Source: Amphibiibacter pelophylacis (GTDB lineage Bacteria > Pseudomonadota > Gammaproteobacteria > Burkholderiales > Burkholderiaceae_C). From it: a DNA stretch of 64,000 nt. The stretch lies in the NCBI RefSeq assembly GCF_037688875.1, contig NZ_JAWDIE010000004.1, positions 62,001 through 126,000 of the forward strand, written 5' to 3'. Both the position numbers and the translations under genes were made by a program. Each line of letters opens with the position of its first letter. The first letter of the stretch is position 1. The notes beneath the pieces are model-generated. The model was not told where the DNA came from. It saw nothing but the letters and a program-made list of their open reading frames with translations, and searched no databases. Positions 18,927 through 27,828 of this stretch are shown here, piece by piece.

Positions 18927-19628
18927 ATGAACAAAATCTACCCTTCCGCCGATGCCGCGCTGGCAGGACTCATCCACGACGGCCAGCTCCTGGCTGTCGG
19001 CGGCTTTGGCCTGTGCGGCATCCCCGAGGCCCTGATCGACGCCCTGCAGGCCACCGGCGCCAAAAACCTGACGGTGATCTCCAACAACGCCGGTGTGGAC
19101 AACTTTGGCCTGGGCAAGCTGCTGGCGACGCGGCAGATCAAAAAAATGATCTCCAGCTACGTCGGCGAGAACAAGGAGTTCGAGCGCCAGTACCTCAGCG
19201 GCGAGCTGGAGCTGGAGTTCACGCCCCAGGGCACGCTGGCTGAAAAGCTGCGCGCGGGCGGCGCGGGCATCCCGGCTTTCTTCACCCAGACGGGCGTGGG
19301 CACGCTGGTGGCCGAAGGCAAGGAAACGCGCGAGTTCGACGGCAAAACCTATGTGATGGAGCGCGCGCTGCTGCCCGAGGTCTCGCTGGTCAAGGCGCAC
19401 CGCGCGGACGCCAGCGGCAACCTGCAGTTCCGCCGCACGGCGCGCAACTTCAACCCGGCCGCCGCCATGGCGGGCAAAGTGTGCGTGGTCGAGGTCGAGG
19501 AGATCGTCGACGTGGGCGCCATGGACCCGGACGCCGTCCACCTGCCGGGCATTTACGTGCACCGCATCGTGCTCAACGCCACGCCCGAAAAGCGCATCGA
19601 ACAGCGCACCACCCGTCCGGCCGCCTGA
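18927..19628 (+). CDS. scoA: 3-oxoacid CoA-transferase subunit A
   Basis: A 233-residue alpha subunit of succinyl-CoA:3-ketoacid CoA transferase, which activates acetoacetate with CoA from succinyl-CoA. The family signature region is LAVGGFGLCGIPEALIDAL near residue 27, and GAGIPAFFTQTGVGT follows later. It lies 45 bp before the B subunit. Ketone-body or PHB-derived acetoacetate use fits with the PHB depolymerase at 38 kb. Confidence 0.93.
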   Translation: MNKIYPSADAALAGLIHDGQLLAVGGFGLCGIPEALIDALQATGAKNLTVISNNAGVDNFGLGKLLATRQIKKMISSYVGENKEFERQYLSGELELEFTPQGTLAEKLRAGGAGIPAFFTQTGVGTLVAEGKETREFDGKTYVMERALLPEVSLVKAHRADASGNLQFRRTARNFNPAAAMAGKVCVVEVEEIVDVGAMDPDAVHLPGIYVHRIVLNATPEKRIEQRTTRPAA

Positions 19629-19673
19629 CGCCGCGACATGCACCCTGCACCCTGACCCATCAAAGGACGAAAC

Positions 19674-20312
19674 ATGGCCTGGAATCGTGACCAAATGGCG
19701 GCCAAGGCGGCTGCCGAGCTGCAGGACGGCTTTTATGTGAACCTGGGCATTGGCCTGCCCACGCTGGTGGCCAACCACGTCCCCGAAGGCGTGGACGTCT
19801 GGCTGCAAAGCGAGAACGGCATGCTGGGCATCGGCCCTTTCCCCACCGACGACGAGGTCGATGCCGACCTGATCAACGCGGGCAAACAGACGGTGACGAC
19901 GCTGCCGGGCTCGAGCATTTTCGGCAGCCACGACAGCTTCGCCATGATCCGGGGCGGCAAGATCAACCTGTCCATTCTGGGCGCCATGCAGGTCTCCGGC
20001 CAGGGCGATCTGGCCAACTGGATGATCCCGGGCAAGATGGTCAAAGGCATGGGCGGCGCCATGGATCTGGTGGCGGGCGTGGGCCGCGTCATCGTGCTGA
20101 TGGAGCACGTGGCGCGCAGCAAGGATGGCAAGGTCAGCACCAAAATCATCCCCGAATGCACCCTGCCGCTGACCGGCGTGGGCGTGGTCGACCGCATCAT
20201 CACCGACCTCGCGGTGATCGACGTGACGCCGCAGGGGCTGAAGCTCGTTGAAGTCGCCGAGGGCGAGACGCGCGAATCGGTGCAGGCCGTCACCGACGTG
20301 CCGCTGCTGTAA
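19674..20312 (+). CDS. scoB: 3-oxoacid CoA-transferase subunit B
   Basis: A 212-residue beta subunit. The catalytic glutamate lies in LQSENGMLGIGPFP near residue 50, and GLPTLVANHVPEGVDV precedes it. IVLMEHVARSKDGK and GVVDRIITDLAVIDV are typical of the C-terminal half. It directly follows scoA and completes the heterodimeric transferase. Confidence 0.94.
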   Translation: MAWNRDQMAAKAAAELQDGFYVNLGIGLPTLVANHVPEGVDVWLQSENGMLGIGPFPTDDEVDADLINAGKQTVTTLPGSSIFGSHDSFAMIRGGKINLSILGAMQVSGQGDLANWMIPGKMVKGMGGAMDLVAGVGRVIVLMEHVARSKDGKVSTKIIPECTLPLTGVGVVDRIITDLAVIDVTPQGLKLVEVAEGETRESVQAVTDVPLL

Positions 20313-20346
20313 AAACGGGGCCGCCTGCTGCAGACCGTGGGCGGCC
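20311..20346 (-). terminator. Probable rho-independent terminator of murU
   Basis: Read on the minus strand, GGCCGCC and GGCGGCC form a 7-bp stem with a 14-nt loop, followed by CCGTTTTT. It lies between the convergent 3' ends of scoB and murU. Confidence 0.55.
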
Positions 20347-20371
20347 TGGCTACGCTGATCGCCTGGGGCTA

Positions 20372-21175
20372 TCAGCCGAGCTGACGGCCCGCGTGATCCG
20401 TCCCGCCGGGAGCCGGGGCGGCGTTGGCGCGCTCCAGCTCCTGCGGCGTGCCGACGTTGAGCCAGGGCCCGTCGGCACCGTCGTTCCACAGGTGCCCGGC
20501 CAGGGCGCCCCGCGCCGCCGCATCAAAGAGGCAAGGCCCCAGCGCCGCGCGCTGGCCGGGCGCGATGCCCTGAACCAGGCGACGGCGCACCAGCGCCACA
20601 TTGGCGTAGGTGTAGGGGTGGCGCGCAATCTGGCCGTCGGCGCCCGGCGGGTGACGGCGAACACGGTCGCCGTCCAGATCGAAATCGCCCTGCGCGTGAA
20701 AGCCGGGGTTGGGCACCAGCCACAGCGCGGCGTCATCCGGGCTGGCCGCAAAGCGCGCAGCCGCCTCGGCGCTGTACTGCCAGCGCGGGGCGTAAATGTC
20801 GCCCGAGACCAGCCAGATTGCTTCGTCATCGGCGCCGCCCTGCAGCAATGGCCAGGCCGTGGCCAGGCCACCGGCGGTTTCCAGCGCCTGGCCGTAATCC
20901 CGACCCTCGTGCGAATAAAGAATCTGCAGACCAAAACGGCGGCCGTCGCCCAAGCAAGGCTCGAACTGATCGCCCAGCCAGGCGGTATTGATCAGCACCT
21001 GGCGCACCCCGGCGCGCGCCAGCGCCAGCAGGTGCCAGACGATGAGCGGCCGGCCGTGCACCGCCAGCAGCGGCTTGGGCGCAGCGTCGGTCAGCGGGCG
21101 CATGCGCTCGCCGCGTCCAGCCGCCAGGATCATGGCGCGGGTCACCGGAGGTAAAGAGTCTTGAAGATGGCTCAT
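20372..21175 (-). CDS. murU: N-acetylmuramate-alpha-1-phosphate uridylyltransferase
   Basis: A 267-residue sugar-phosphate nucleotidyltransferase of the peptidoglycan recycling route that bypasses de novo UDP-MurNAc synthesis. The signature AMILAAGRGERMRPLTDAAP lies at about residues 14-33, with KPLLAVHGRPLI after it. The C-terminal block GPWLNVGTPQELE is MurU-like. The partner kinase gene amgK, usually adjacent, is not next to it here. It is divergent from transketolase with about 95 bp between starts. Confidence 0.85.
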   Translation of the reverse strand: MSHLQDSLPPVTRAMILAAGRGERMRPLTDAAPKPLLAVHGRPLIVWHLLALARAGVRQVLINTAWLGDQFEPCLGDGRRFGLQILYSHEGRDYGQALETAGGLATAWPLLQGGADDEAIWLVSGDIYAPRWQYSAEAAARFAASPDDAALWLVPNPGFHAQGDFDLDGDRVRRHPPGADGQIARHPYTYANVALVRRRLVQGIAPGQRAALGPCLFDAAARGALAGHLWNDGADGPWLNVGTPQELERANAAPAPGGTDHAGRQLG

Positions 21176-21271
21176 GGCGCAGCAGAATTGGCCGGTAAAA
21201 TCACCGCCCGTGATTGTGACATCCCCCGATCTCCCAACCCGGCGCTCTGCCGCCGCGACCAGGTGCCTTCC

Positions 21272-23305
21272 ATGAAATCGCTCAGCCCCGAACAGTACAC
21301 CGCCATGGCCAACGCCGTGCGCGCCCTCGCCATGGACGCCGTCCAGCAGGCCAACTCCGGCCACCCCGGCGCCCCCATGGGCATGGCCGACATGGCTGCC
21401 GCGCTGTGGGGCCGCCACCTGCGCCACAACCCGGCCAACCCGCTGTGGCCCGACCGCGACCGCTTCGTGCTGTCCAACGGCCACGCCTCGATGCTGCTGT
21501 ACTCGCTCCTGCACCTGACGGGCTACGAGCTGACCATGGACGACCTGAAAGGCTTCCGCCAGCTGCACAGCAAGACGCCGGGCCACCCCGAAGTCGATGT
21601 GACCCCCGGTGTCGAGACCACCACCGGGCCGCTGGGCCAGGGCATCTGCAACGCGGTCGGCATGGCGCTGGCCGAAAAGCTGCTCGCTGCCGAGTTCAAC
21701 CGCCCCGGCTACGACATCATCAACCACCACACCTACGCCTTCCTGGGCGACGGCTGCATGATGGAAGGCGTCAGCCACGAGGCCTGCGCCCTGGCCGCGT
21801 CCTGGCGCCTGAACAAGCTGATCGCGCTCTATGACTCGAATGGCATCTCGATCGACGGCGAAGTCCAGCCCTGGTTCAGCGAGAACATCGCCGAGCGCTT
21901 TGCTGCCTACGGCTGGAACGTGATCGGCCCGGTGGACGGCCACGATGCTGACGAGGTCGAACGCGCCATCGCCCAGGCCAAAACCCTGGACAACGCGCCC
22001 AACCTGATCATCTGCACCACGCGCATCGGCCACGGCAGCCCCAACCGCGCGGGCACCGCCAAGGCCCACGGCGAGCCCTTGGGCGCCGAGGAAATCAAGC
22101 TGACCCGCCAGTCGCTGGGCTGGGATCACGAGCCCTGGACCATCCCCCAGGACGTGTACGACGCCTGGAACGCACGCGCCCAGGGCGGCAACGAAGAGGC
22201 CGTCTGGAACCAGCAGTTCGCCGCCTACCGCCAAGCCTTCCCCGAACTGGCCGCGCAGCTTCAGCGCCGTCTGGCGGGCGAGCTGCCTGACGATTTCGCC
22301 GCATCGGCCCAGGCCGCGCTGGCCGCCACGCACGCCAAGGCCGAAACCATCGCCAGCCGCAAAGCCAGCCAGAACGCGCTGGAATGGCTGACCGGCGCCC
22401 TGCCCGAGCTGCTGGGCGGGTCGGCTGACCTGACCGGCTCCAACCTGACCAACACCAGCCACACGCCCAAGCTGCGCTTTGACGAATCCACCGGCAGCGT
22501 CGTCACCGATGCCACCGGCCACATCGGCCGCCACATCAACTACGGCGTGCGCGAGTTCGGTATGGCCGCCATCATGAACGGCATCGCGCTGCACGGCGGC
22601 TACATCCCTTACGGCGGCACTTTCCTGACCTTCTCGGATTACAGCCGCAACGCCCTGCGCATGGCCGCGCTGATGAAGCGCCGCGTGGTGCACGTCTTCA
22701 CCCACGACTCGATTGGCCTGGGCGAAGACGGCCCGACCCACCAGTCGGTCGAGCACGCGGCCAGCCTGCGCCTGATCCCCGGTCTGGACGTCTGGCGCCC
22801 CGCCGACACCGCCGAAACCCTGGTCGCCTGGACCAGCGCGCTGCAGGCCAAAGATCGGCCCAGCGCCCTGCTGCTGTCGCGCCAGAACCTGCCCTACGCG
22901 CCCAAGGCCAGCCTGGCCGACATCGCGCGCGGCGGCTATGTGCTGAGCGAACCCGCCAGCGCCGCGCAGGCCGTGCTGATCGCCACCGGCAGCGAGCTGT
23001 CCATCGCCCTGGCCGCGCAGGCCCAGCTGGCCGAGAGCGGCATCGCTGCGCGCGTGGTCTCCATGCCCTGCTGCGAGGCCTTCGACCGCCAGGATGCCGC
23101 GTACCGCGATCGCGTGCTGCCCGTCGGCGTGCCGCGCCTGGCCATCGAGGCGGGCGTCACCGGCCTGTGGTACCGCTACGGCTGCGCCCGCGTGCTAGGC
23201 CTGGACCGCTACGGCGAATCGGCCCCGGCCGGGCAGCTGTTCGAGCTGTTTGGCCTCACCGCCAGCCACCTTGCGCAGGCCACCCGCGAGGTGCTGGGCG
23301 CCTGA
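21272..23305 (+). CDS. tktA: Transketolase
   Basis: A 677-residue thiamine-diphosphate enzyme of the pentose phosphate pathway. Key blocks are SGHPGAPMGMADMAAALW near residue 28, LSNGHASMLLYSLLHL, the ThDP motif GDGCMMEGVSHEACALAASW and GLGEDGPTHQSVEHAASLR near residue 488. The ATG at 21272 begins MKSLSPEQYTAMANAVRALA, the usual N-terminus. GapA follows 170 bp downstream, an arrangement common in this bacterial family. Confidence 0.96.
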   Translation: MKSLSPEQYTAMANAVRALAMDAVQQANSGHPGAPMGMADMAAALWGRHLRHNPANPLWPDRDRFVLSNGHASMLLYSLLHLTGYELTMDDLKGFRQLHSKTPGHPEVDVTPGVETTTGPLGQGICNAVGMALAEKLLAAEFNRPGYDIINHHTYAFLGDGCMMEGVSHEACALAASWRLNKLIALYDSNGISIDGEVQPWFSENIAERFAAYGWNVIGPVDGHDADEVERAIAQAKTLDNAPNLIICTTRIGHGSPNRAGTAKAHGEPLGAEEIKLTRQSLGWDHEPWTIPQDVYDAWNARAQGGNEEAVWNQQFAAYRQAFPELAAQLQRRLAGELPDDFAASAQAALAATHAKAETIASRKASQNALEWLTGALPELLGGSADLTGSNLTNTSHTPKLRFDESTGSVVTDATGHIGRHINYGVREFGMAAIMNGIALHGGYIPYGGTFLTFSDYSRNALRMAALMKRRVVHVFTHDSIGLGEDGPTHQSVEHAASLRLIPGLDVWRPADTAETLVAWTSALQAKDRPSALLLSRQNLPYAPKASLADIARGGYVLSEPASAAQAVLIATGSELSIALAAQAQLAESGIAARVVSMPCCEAFDRQDAAYRDRVLPVGVPRLAIEAGVTGLWYRYGCARVLGLDRYGESAPAGQLFELFGLTASHLAQATREVLGA

Positions 23306-23337
23306 GGCCGCGCGGCTGGGTTCAGGTCCGCATCAAG

Positions 23338-23363
23338 CCCGGGTTGAGGTTTTCTCAATCGGG
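23338..23363 (+). repeat. Inverted repeat between tktA and gapA
   Basis: CCCGGGTTGAG and CTCAATCGGG pair with one bulged base around a GTTTT loop, 33 bp after the transketolase stop. No T-run follows, so it is not a standard terminator. It could stabilise the tktA 3' end or be an attenuator. Confidence 0.4.
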
Positions 23364-23474
23364 CCGGACGCGGACCGGACCATTTGTCGATTAAGCTAGA
23401 CCCCGTAGGCCCGGCGCTTTTTGCCCAACTTCCCTGAACCGGACCTGTTTTCCGCTGTCAACCAAGGACTCAAC

Positions 23475-24476
23475 ATGACCCTCAAGATCGGTATCAACGG
23501 TTTTGGCCGCATCGGCCGCAATGTGCTGCGCTCGGCGGTGCTGAACTTCCACGACATCCAGATCGTCGCCATTAACGACCTGCTGGAACCCGACTACCTC
23601 GCCTACATGCTGCAGTACGACAGCGTGCACGGCCGCTTCAAGGCCGACGTGTCGGTCGAAGGCAACACGCTCATCGTCAACGGCAACCGCATCCGCCTGA
23701 CGCAGGAGCGCGATCCCGCCAACCTGAAGTGGAACGAGGTCGGCGCCGACGTCGTCCTGGAAGCCACCGGCCTGTTCCTGACCAAGGATGCGGGCGAGAA
23801 GCACCTGGCCGCGGGCGCGAAGAAAGTCATCTTCTCCGCCCCCAGCAAAGACGACACGCCGATGTTTGTCTACGGCGTCAACCACGACAAATACGCGGGC
23901 CAGGCAATTGTTTCCAACGCCAGCTGCACGACCAACTGCCTGGCGCCGATCGCCAAGGTGCTCAACGACAAGTGGGGCATCAAGCGCGGCCTGATGACCA
24001 CGGTGCACGCCGCCACCGCCACGCAGAAAACCGTCGATGGCCCGTCCAACAAGGACTGGCGCGGCGGCCGAGGCATCTTGGAAAACATCATCCCCAGCAG
24101 CACGGGCGCGGCCAAGGCGGTGGGCGTGGTCCTGCCGGAACTGAAGGGCAAGCTGACCGGCATGTCCTTCCGCGTGCCGACCAGCGACGTGTCGGTGGTT
24201 GACCTGACGGTCGAGCTGAACACCCCGGCAGACTACAAGGACATCTGCGCCGAAATGAAGGCACAGAGCCAAGGCGCCCTGAAAGGCGTGCTGGGCTACA
24301 CCGAAGACAAGGTCGTCGCCACCGATTTCCGCGGCGAAACCTGCACCAGCGTGTTCGACGCCGACGCAGGCATCCAGCTGGACGGCACCTTCGTCAAAGT
24401 CGTGAGCTGGTACGACAACGAGTGGGGTTACTCCAACAAGTGCCTGGAAATGGCCCGCGTGGTCGCCAGCAAGTAA
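23475..24476 (+). CDS. gapA: Glyceraldehyde-3-phosphate dehydrogenase, type I
   Basis: A 333-residue NAD-dependent glycolytic enzyme. The start MTLKIGINGFGRIGRNVLRS gives the Rossmann fold. The catalytic cysteine is in SNASCTTNCLAP near residue 152. PSSTGAAKAVG and WYDNEWGYSNKCLE mark the catalytic domain. The ATG at 23475 is favoured over an upstream in-frame start at 23421 because the Rossmann strand begins three residues later. It is followed by a strong terminator. Confidence 0.97.
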   Translation: MTLKIGINGFGRIGRNVLRSAVLNFHDIQIVAINDLLEPDYLAYMLQYDSVHGRFKADVSVEGNTLIVNGNRIRLTQERDPANLKWNEVGADVVLEATGLFLTKDAGEKHLAAGAKKVIFSAPSKDDTPMFVYGVNHDKYAGQAIVSNASCTTNCLAPIAKVLNDKWGIKRGLMTTVHAATATQKTVDGPSNKDWRGGRGILENIIPSSTGAAKAVGVVLPELKGKLTGMSFRVPTSDVSVVDLTVELNTPADYKDICAEMKAQSQGALKGVLGYTEDKVVATDFRGETCTSVFDADAGIQLDGTFVKVVSWYDNEWGYSNKCLEMARVVASK

Positions 24477-24500
24477 GCGCCCGCCCACAGCGCACCCCAT

Positions 24501-24542
24501 CCGCCTGCAGGACGCCCACCGGCTGCCTCAGGCGGTTTTTTT
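24501..24542 (+). terminator. Rho-independent terminator of gapA
   Basis: CCGCCTG and CAGGCGG pair across a 21-nt loop and are followed by seven T residues, 25 bp after the gapA stop. Confidence 0.75.
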
Positions 24543-24589
24543 GCGCCCACGCATGGCGTCAGGAGCGCCAGTGGCACAATCGTTTCAGA

Positions 24590-26098
24590 ATGAATTCGAG
24601 GACTGCCGCCATGCCCCTGCTGCCCGACCCACAAACCCGCCGCCGGGGCCTGTCCGCCCTGCTGCTGTCTGCTGCGCTGCTGGCCGGTCTGATGCTGATG
24701 CAGACCGCAGCCCACGCGGCCACCCCCGATGACCCTTACTGGCCCGAGCAGTGGTGGCTGCAGCCCGTCGGGCCAGGCAACCCGGCAGCGGCGGGTTTTG
24801 ATCCGCTGCAGGCTGCCCAGCCCGGAAATCCGCTGCCAGTGATCGCGGTGCTGGACAGCGGCATCACTGCGCACCCTGACTTCGACACCCGCCGCCTGCT
24901 GCCAGGCTACGATTTTGTCGCCGACGCCAGCTACGCCAATGACGGCGATGGCCGCGACGCCGATCCCAGCGATCCAGGCGACGCCCTGAGCCAGTTCCGC
25001 ATCAACGCCTCTCCCGACCGGTTTTCCGGCTGCGACAGCCAGGACAGCTCCTGGCACGGCACCAGCGTCATGGGCGTTCTGGCTGCCACCAGCAACAATG
25101 CAATGGGCGTGGCGTCCGCCACACCACTGGCCCGGGTGATGCCACTGCGCGTATCGGGCCTGTGCGGCGCCAGCACGCAGGATGTGATCGACGCCATGCG
25201 CTGGGCCGCCGGAATACCGGGTGTCTGCCGCACTTTCCTCAACCCCTACGATCCGGCGCAGGGCTGCGCCACACTGATGCCGCCCAACCCGACCCCGGCG
25301 CGCATCATCAACTTCAGTCTGGGGCACGCGCAGGCCTGCGATGCCAGCTACAGCCGCGTGATCGCCGAACTGCGCCAGCGCGGCGTGCTGGTGGTGGCTG
25401 CGGCCGGTAACGAGGCGGGCGCCGTCGAGCGGCCGGGCAACTGTCCGGGGGTGTTGACGGTGGCGGCGCTCAACCGCCTGGGCATGAAGGCCTGGTACAG
25501 CAGCTTCGGCCCGCAGGTGGCCCTGTCAACGCCGGGCGGTGATGTCAACGGACAGCCCTGGGATGACAGCGGCGTGCTGACCCTGAGCAACACCGGCACC
25601 ACGCGCCCTCGCCTGGCGGCCTACACCACGGTCCAGGGCACCAGCTTCACCGCGCCCATGGCCGCAGCGGCAGCGGCGCAGATGCTGCAGGCCGATCCGG
25701 CCCTGACACCGGACGAGATCATCCAGGGCCTGAAAGCCAGCGCCCGCCCGCACACCGTGGTCGATGGCTGGCCCAGCTGCTCGGCCAGCGCCGCCGGGTC
25801 GTGCAACTGCACCCCCAGCACCTGCGGTGCGGGCCAGCTGGATGCCCAGGAGGCCCTGCGCTGGGCCGTCCTGCACGCCGCGGGGCAGCCCTATACCCCG
25901 CCGGTGCGCAATGCCGTCCATCTGTCAGCGCTGGACGTGGGCGGCATACCGCCCAGCACCGCGCCCACGCCTGCACTGCTGGGGAGCAGTGACGGTGGTG
26001 TCAGCAGTGGCGGCGGAGGCGGGGCAACAGGGCCGGTCGCGCTGCTGATCGGCGCTCTGGCCGCGCTGGGTTTGAGGGTGATGCGACGCCGGGGCTGA
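24590..26098 (+). CDS. Secreted subtilisin-like serine protease with GlyGly-CTERM tail
   Basis: A 502-residue S8 peptidase. A signal peptide with the hydrophobic run SALLLSAALLAGLMLM ends in AAHA near residue 43. The catalytic triad is Asp in AVLDSGITAHPD (about 89), His in SWHGTSVMG (about 157) and Ser in GTSFTAPMAAA (about 351). The C-terminus is Pro/Ser/Gly-rich, then GGGGGATGPVALLIGALAAL and a basic end RRRG. This matches a GlyGly-CTERM sorting signal cut by rhombosortase, so surface display or release is expected. There is no separate pro-domain of usual size. Confidence 0.9.
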   Translation: MNSRTAAMPLLPDPQTRRRGLSALLLSAALLAGLMLMQTAAHAATPDDPYWPEQWWLQPVGPGNPAAAGFDPLQAAQPGNPLPVIAVLDSGITAHPDFDTRRLLPGYDFVADASYANDGDGRDADPSDPGDALSQFRINASPDRFSGCDSQDSSWHGTSVMGVLAATSNNAMGVASATPLARVMPLRVSGLCGASTQDVIDAMRWAAGIPGVCRTFLNPYDPAQGCATLMPPNPTPARIINFSLGHAQACDASYSRVIAELRQRGVLVVAAAGNEAGAVERPGNCPGVLTVAALNRLGMKAWYSSFGPQVALSTPGGDVNGQPWDDSGVLTLSNTGTTRPRLAAYTTVQGTSFTAPMAAAAAAQMLQADPALTPDEIIQGLKASARPHTVVDGWPSCSASAAGSCNCTPSTCGAGQLDAQEALRWAVLHAAGQPYTPPVRNAVHLSALDVGGIPPSTAPTPALLGSSDGGVSSGGGGGATGPVALLIGALAALGLRVMRRRG

Positions 26099-26125
26099 GC
26101 GGACTCAGCCCGCTCTTTCAGCCCA

Positions 26126-27220
26126 TCAGGCCTGATCCGGCAGACCCTGCGCCAGCGCCGCCGTGACGTCGGCAGCCGGAATGGCCCTGCAACCGCTGGC
26201 GTTCTGACCGCACCACAGCGGCGTGAAATCGCTGCGGCCCGCCCGTTCGGCGGCAGTACGCAGCGGCGCGATGGCTGCGGTGGCCAGCGGAAACGCCGGT
26301 GCAGCATCTTCCTGCCCACCCAGCTCGCGCATGGCGCCGTTGACAATGCCGCGCGCCGCGCCGCCGGTGAACAGCCGGGTCAGCGCCGTGTGACGCGCCT
26401 GCGGGCTGGCCAGCGCGGCGCGGTGCAGCGCGCTGGTGCTGGCCTCGGGGCACAGCAGATAGGCCGTCCCGGCTTGAACTCCAGCCGCACCCAGCGCGAA
26501 AGCCGCCGCCACACCCGCCGCATCGGCGATCCCGCCCGCGGCGATCACCGGCAGCTTGACGGCGCGCACCACTTGCGGCAGCAGCGCGAAAGTGCCCATC
26601 TGCGCCGAAACATCGTGCGACAGGAAGTGGCCCCGGTGCCCGCCCGCCTCCAGCCCCTGCGCGATGATGGCGTCGGCGCCGTGATCCTGCAGCCACAGCG
26701 CCTCGTCCACCGTCGTGGCACTGGACAGCACCTTTGCGCCCCAGCCGCGCACCCGCGCCAGAAGCGCCTTGGAGGGCAAACCAAAGTGAAAACTGACCAC
26801 CGGCGGCCGGAAAGGCTCGGCCAGGTCGGCCAGCGCTTCGTCAAACGGACTGCGCCCGGCGCCTGCGGGAACGCGATCCGGATCGATGCCGTGCTGCGCA
26901 TAATAGCGCGCCAGAACCTGCCGCCATGCGGCTTCGCGGCCCGCATCGGGCACGGGCGGGGTGTGGGCGAAAAAGTTCAGGTTCCACGCCAGGCCGCCCG
27001 AATCGCGGGCCATCACTTCCAGCTCGGCCTGCAGCGCCTGCGGACTCAGCGCCGCCGCTGGCAGCGAGCCCAGCCCCCCAGCGCGACACACCGCCAGCGC
27101 CAGTGCACTGCCCTGCACCCCGGCCATCGGCGCCTGAATGATGGGCAGGCGGATGCCCAGAAGGTGGTTCAGATGTTGCGCAGGCGGTCTTTGCGCGACG
27201 GAGCCGTATTGAGCGATCAC
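26126..27220 (-). CDS. Nitronate monooxygenase
   Basis: A 364-residue FMN enzyme of the 2-nitropropane dioxygenase family, which oxidises propionate-3-nitronate and alkyl nitronates. LPIIQAPMAGVQGSALA near the start, VSFHFGLPSKALLARV, and QGLEAGGHRGHFL (with the active-site histidine) followed by AAGGIADAAGVAAAFALGA are characteristic. The GTG at 27220 overlaps the BrnA antitoxin stop, so translation may be coupled. A start nearer the first strand is possible. Confidence 0.9.
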   Translation of the reverse strand: MIAQYGSVAQRPPAQHLNHLLGIRLPIIQAPMAGVQGSALALAVCRAGGLGSLPAAALSPQALQAELEVMARDSGGLAWNLNFFAHTPPVPDAGREAAWRQVLARYYAQHGIDPDRVPAGAGRSPFDEALADLAEPFRPPVVSFHFGLPSKALLARVRGWGAKVLSSATTVDEALWLQDHGADAIIAQGLEAGGHRGHFLSHDVSAQMGTFALLPQVVRAVKLPVIAAGGIADAAGVAAAFALGAAGVQAGTAYLLCPEASTSALHRAALASPQARHTALTRLFTGGAARGIVNGAMRELGGQEDAAPAFPLATAAIAPLRTAAERAGRSDFTPLWCGQNASGCRAIPAADVTAALAQGLPDQA

Positions 27221-27501
27221 GCCTTCTCCAGCGGCTGCGCCAGCCGCTCGGCCATGCGGGTCTGCCAGCCTGGCCCAGTGGCCCGCCAGCGCTCGATCAC
27301 CTCGGCGGGCAGCCGCAGCGATATCAATTTGCGCGGACTGGCGGACAGCGGCCGACCGCCCTTGTTGATGCGTGCCCGCGCCAGCATCTCGTCGGTCAGC
27401 TCGGGCAGCTCGTCGTACTCGGCTGGGGTAATGGTGTGGGCATCCAGCCGAGCCAGATCAGAAGTCCAGGAGGGGGAGAATGCGGGTCTGTTCGCGATCA
27501 T
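27217..27501 (-). CDS. brnA: BrnA-type antitoxin
   Basis: A 94-residue antitoxin of the BrnTA type II module. The N-terminal half (ELPELTDEMLARARINKGGR) contacts the toxin. The C-terminal part RKLISLRLPAEVIERWRATG is a ribbon-helix-helix DNA-binding segment. It overlaps the toxin gene by 44 nt and the next gene by the stop codon. It is expected to repress its own operon. Confidence 0.85.
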   Translation of the reverse strand: MIANRPAFSPSWTSDLARLDAHTITPAEYDELPELTDEMLARARINKGGRPLSASPRKLISLRLPAEVIERWRATGPGWQTRMAERLAQPLEKA

Positions 27502-27733
27502 TGGCTTTCCTCATGCTGAAAACATGTCGATCTTCGCCGCGCGCCACGTAGCCGACAACGACCAGACGCTGGTCCAGAAAACCGTAGCAAAGGATGCGCT
27601 GTTCGCCGTAGTCGTTGCGCACATCCTCCAGCTCCAGCGTGGGGCCTTCAAAAACGGCCTTGGCATCGGCAGAGTCGATACCCCTTTCGCTCAGCGTTCG
27701 CTCCCGTTTGGCCGGATCGAAAGTGATATACAT
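27458..27733 (-). CDS. brnT: BrnT-type ribonuclease toxin
   Basis: A 91-residue toxin with a RelE-like fold. MYITFDPAKRERTLSERGID at the start and GYVARGEDRHVFSMRKANDR near the end, with the His/Ser/Arg set, are typical of BrnT. It is the first gene of the pair, as is usual for BrnTA. Both partners look intact, unlike other TA-type loci in this window. Confidence 0.87.
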   Translation of the reverse strand: MYITFDPAKRERTLSERGIDSADAKAVFEGPTLELEDVRNDYGEQRILCYGFLDQRLVVVGYVARGEDRHVFSMRKANDREQTRILPLLDF

Positions 27734-27740
27734 GATGTTA

Positions 27741-27752
27741 TCGTATCTACGA
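27741..27752. promoter_or_regulatory. Inverted repeat upstream of brnT, candidate autoregulatory site
   Basis: TCGTA and TACGA flank two bases, 8 bp before the brnT start. BrnA proteins autoregulate at sites of this kind. A TTGACG with a 17-bp spacer to ATAACA overlaps it on the minus strand, but this -10 lies only 2 bp from the ATG, so that promoter assignment is weak. Confidence 0.4.
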
Positions 27753-27828
27753 AAACCCCGTCAATCGAAATACGGAAGGAATAAGCAACTGAAGCGACTC
27801 CTTGCGCACCCATTCATCAACGGGTCAG

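Noticed and set aside
20316..20384. Short plus-strand peptide (TLIAWGYQPS) between scoB and the murU end
   Set aside because: No start codon or family match. It overlaps the terminator and the murU 3' end, so coding is likely chance.
27736..27764. TTGACG-N17-ATAACA as the brnT promoter
   Set aside because: The -10 is only 2 bp from the ATG, which would place the start site at or beyond the start codon. Kept only as an operator clue.
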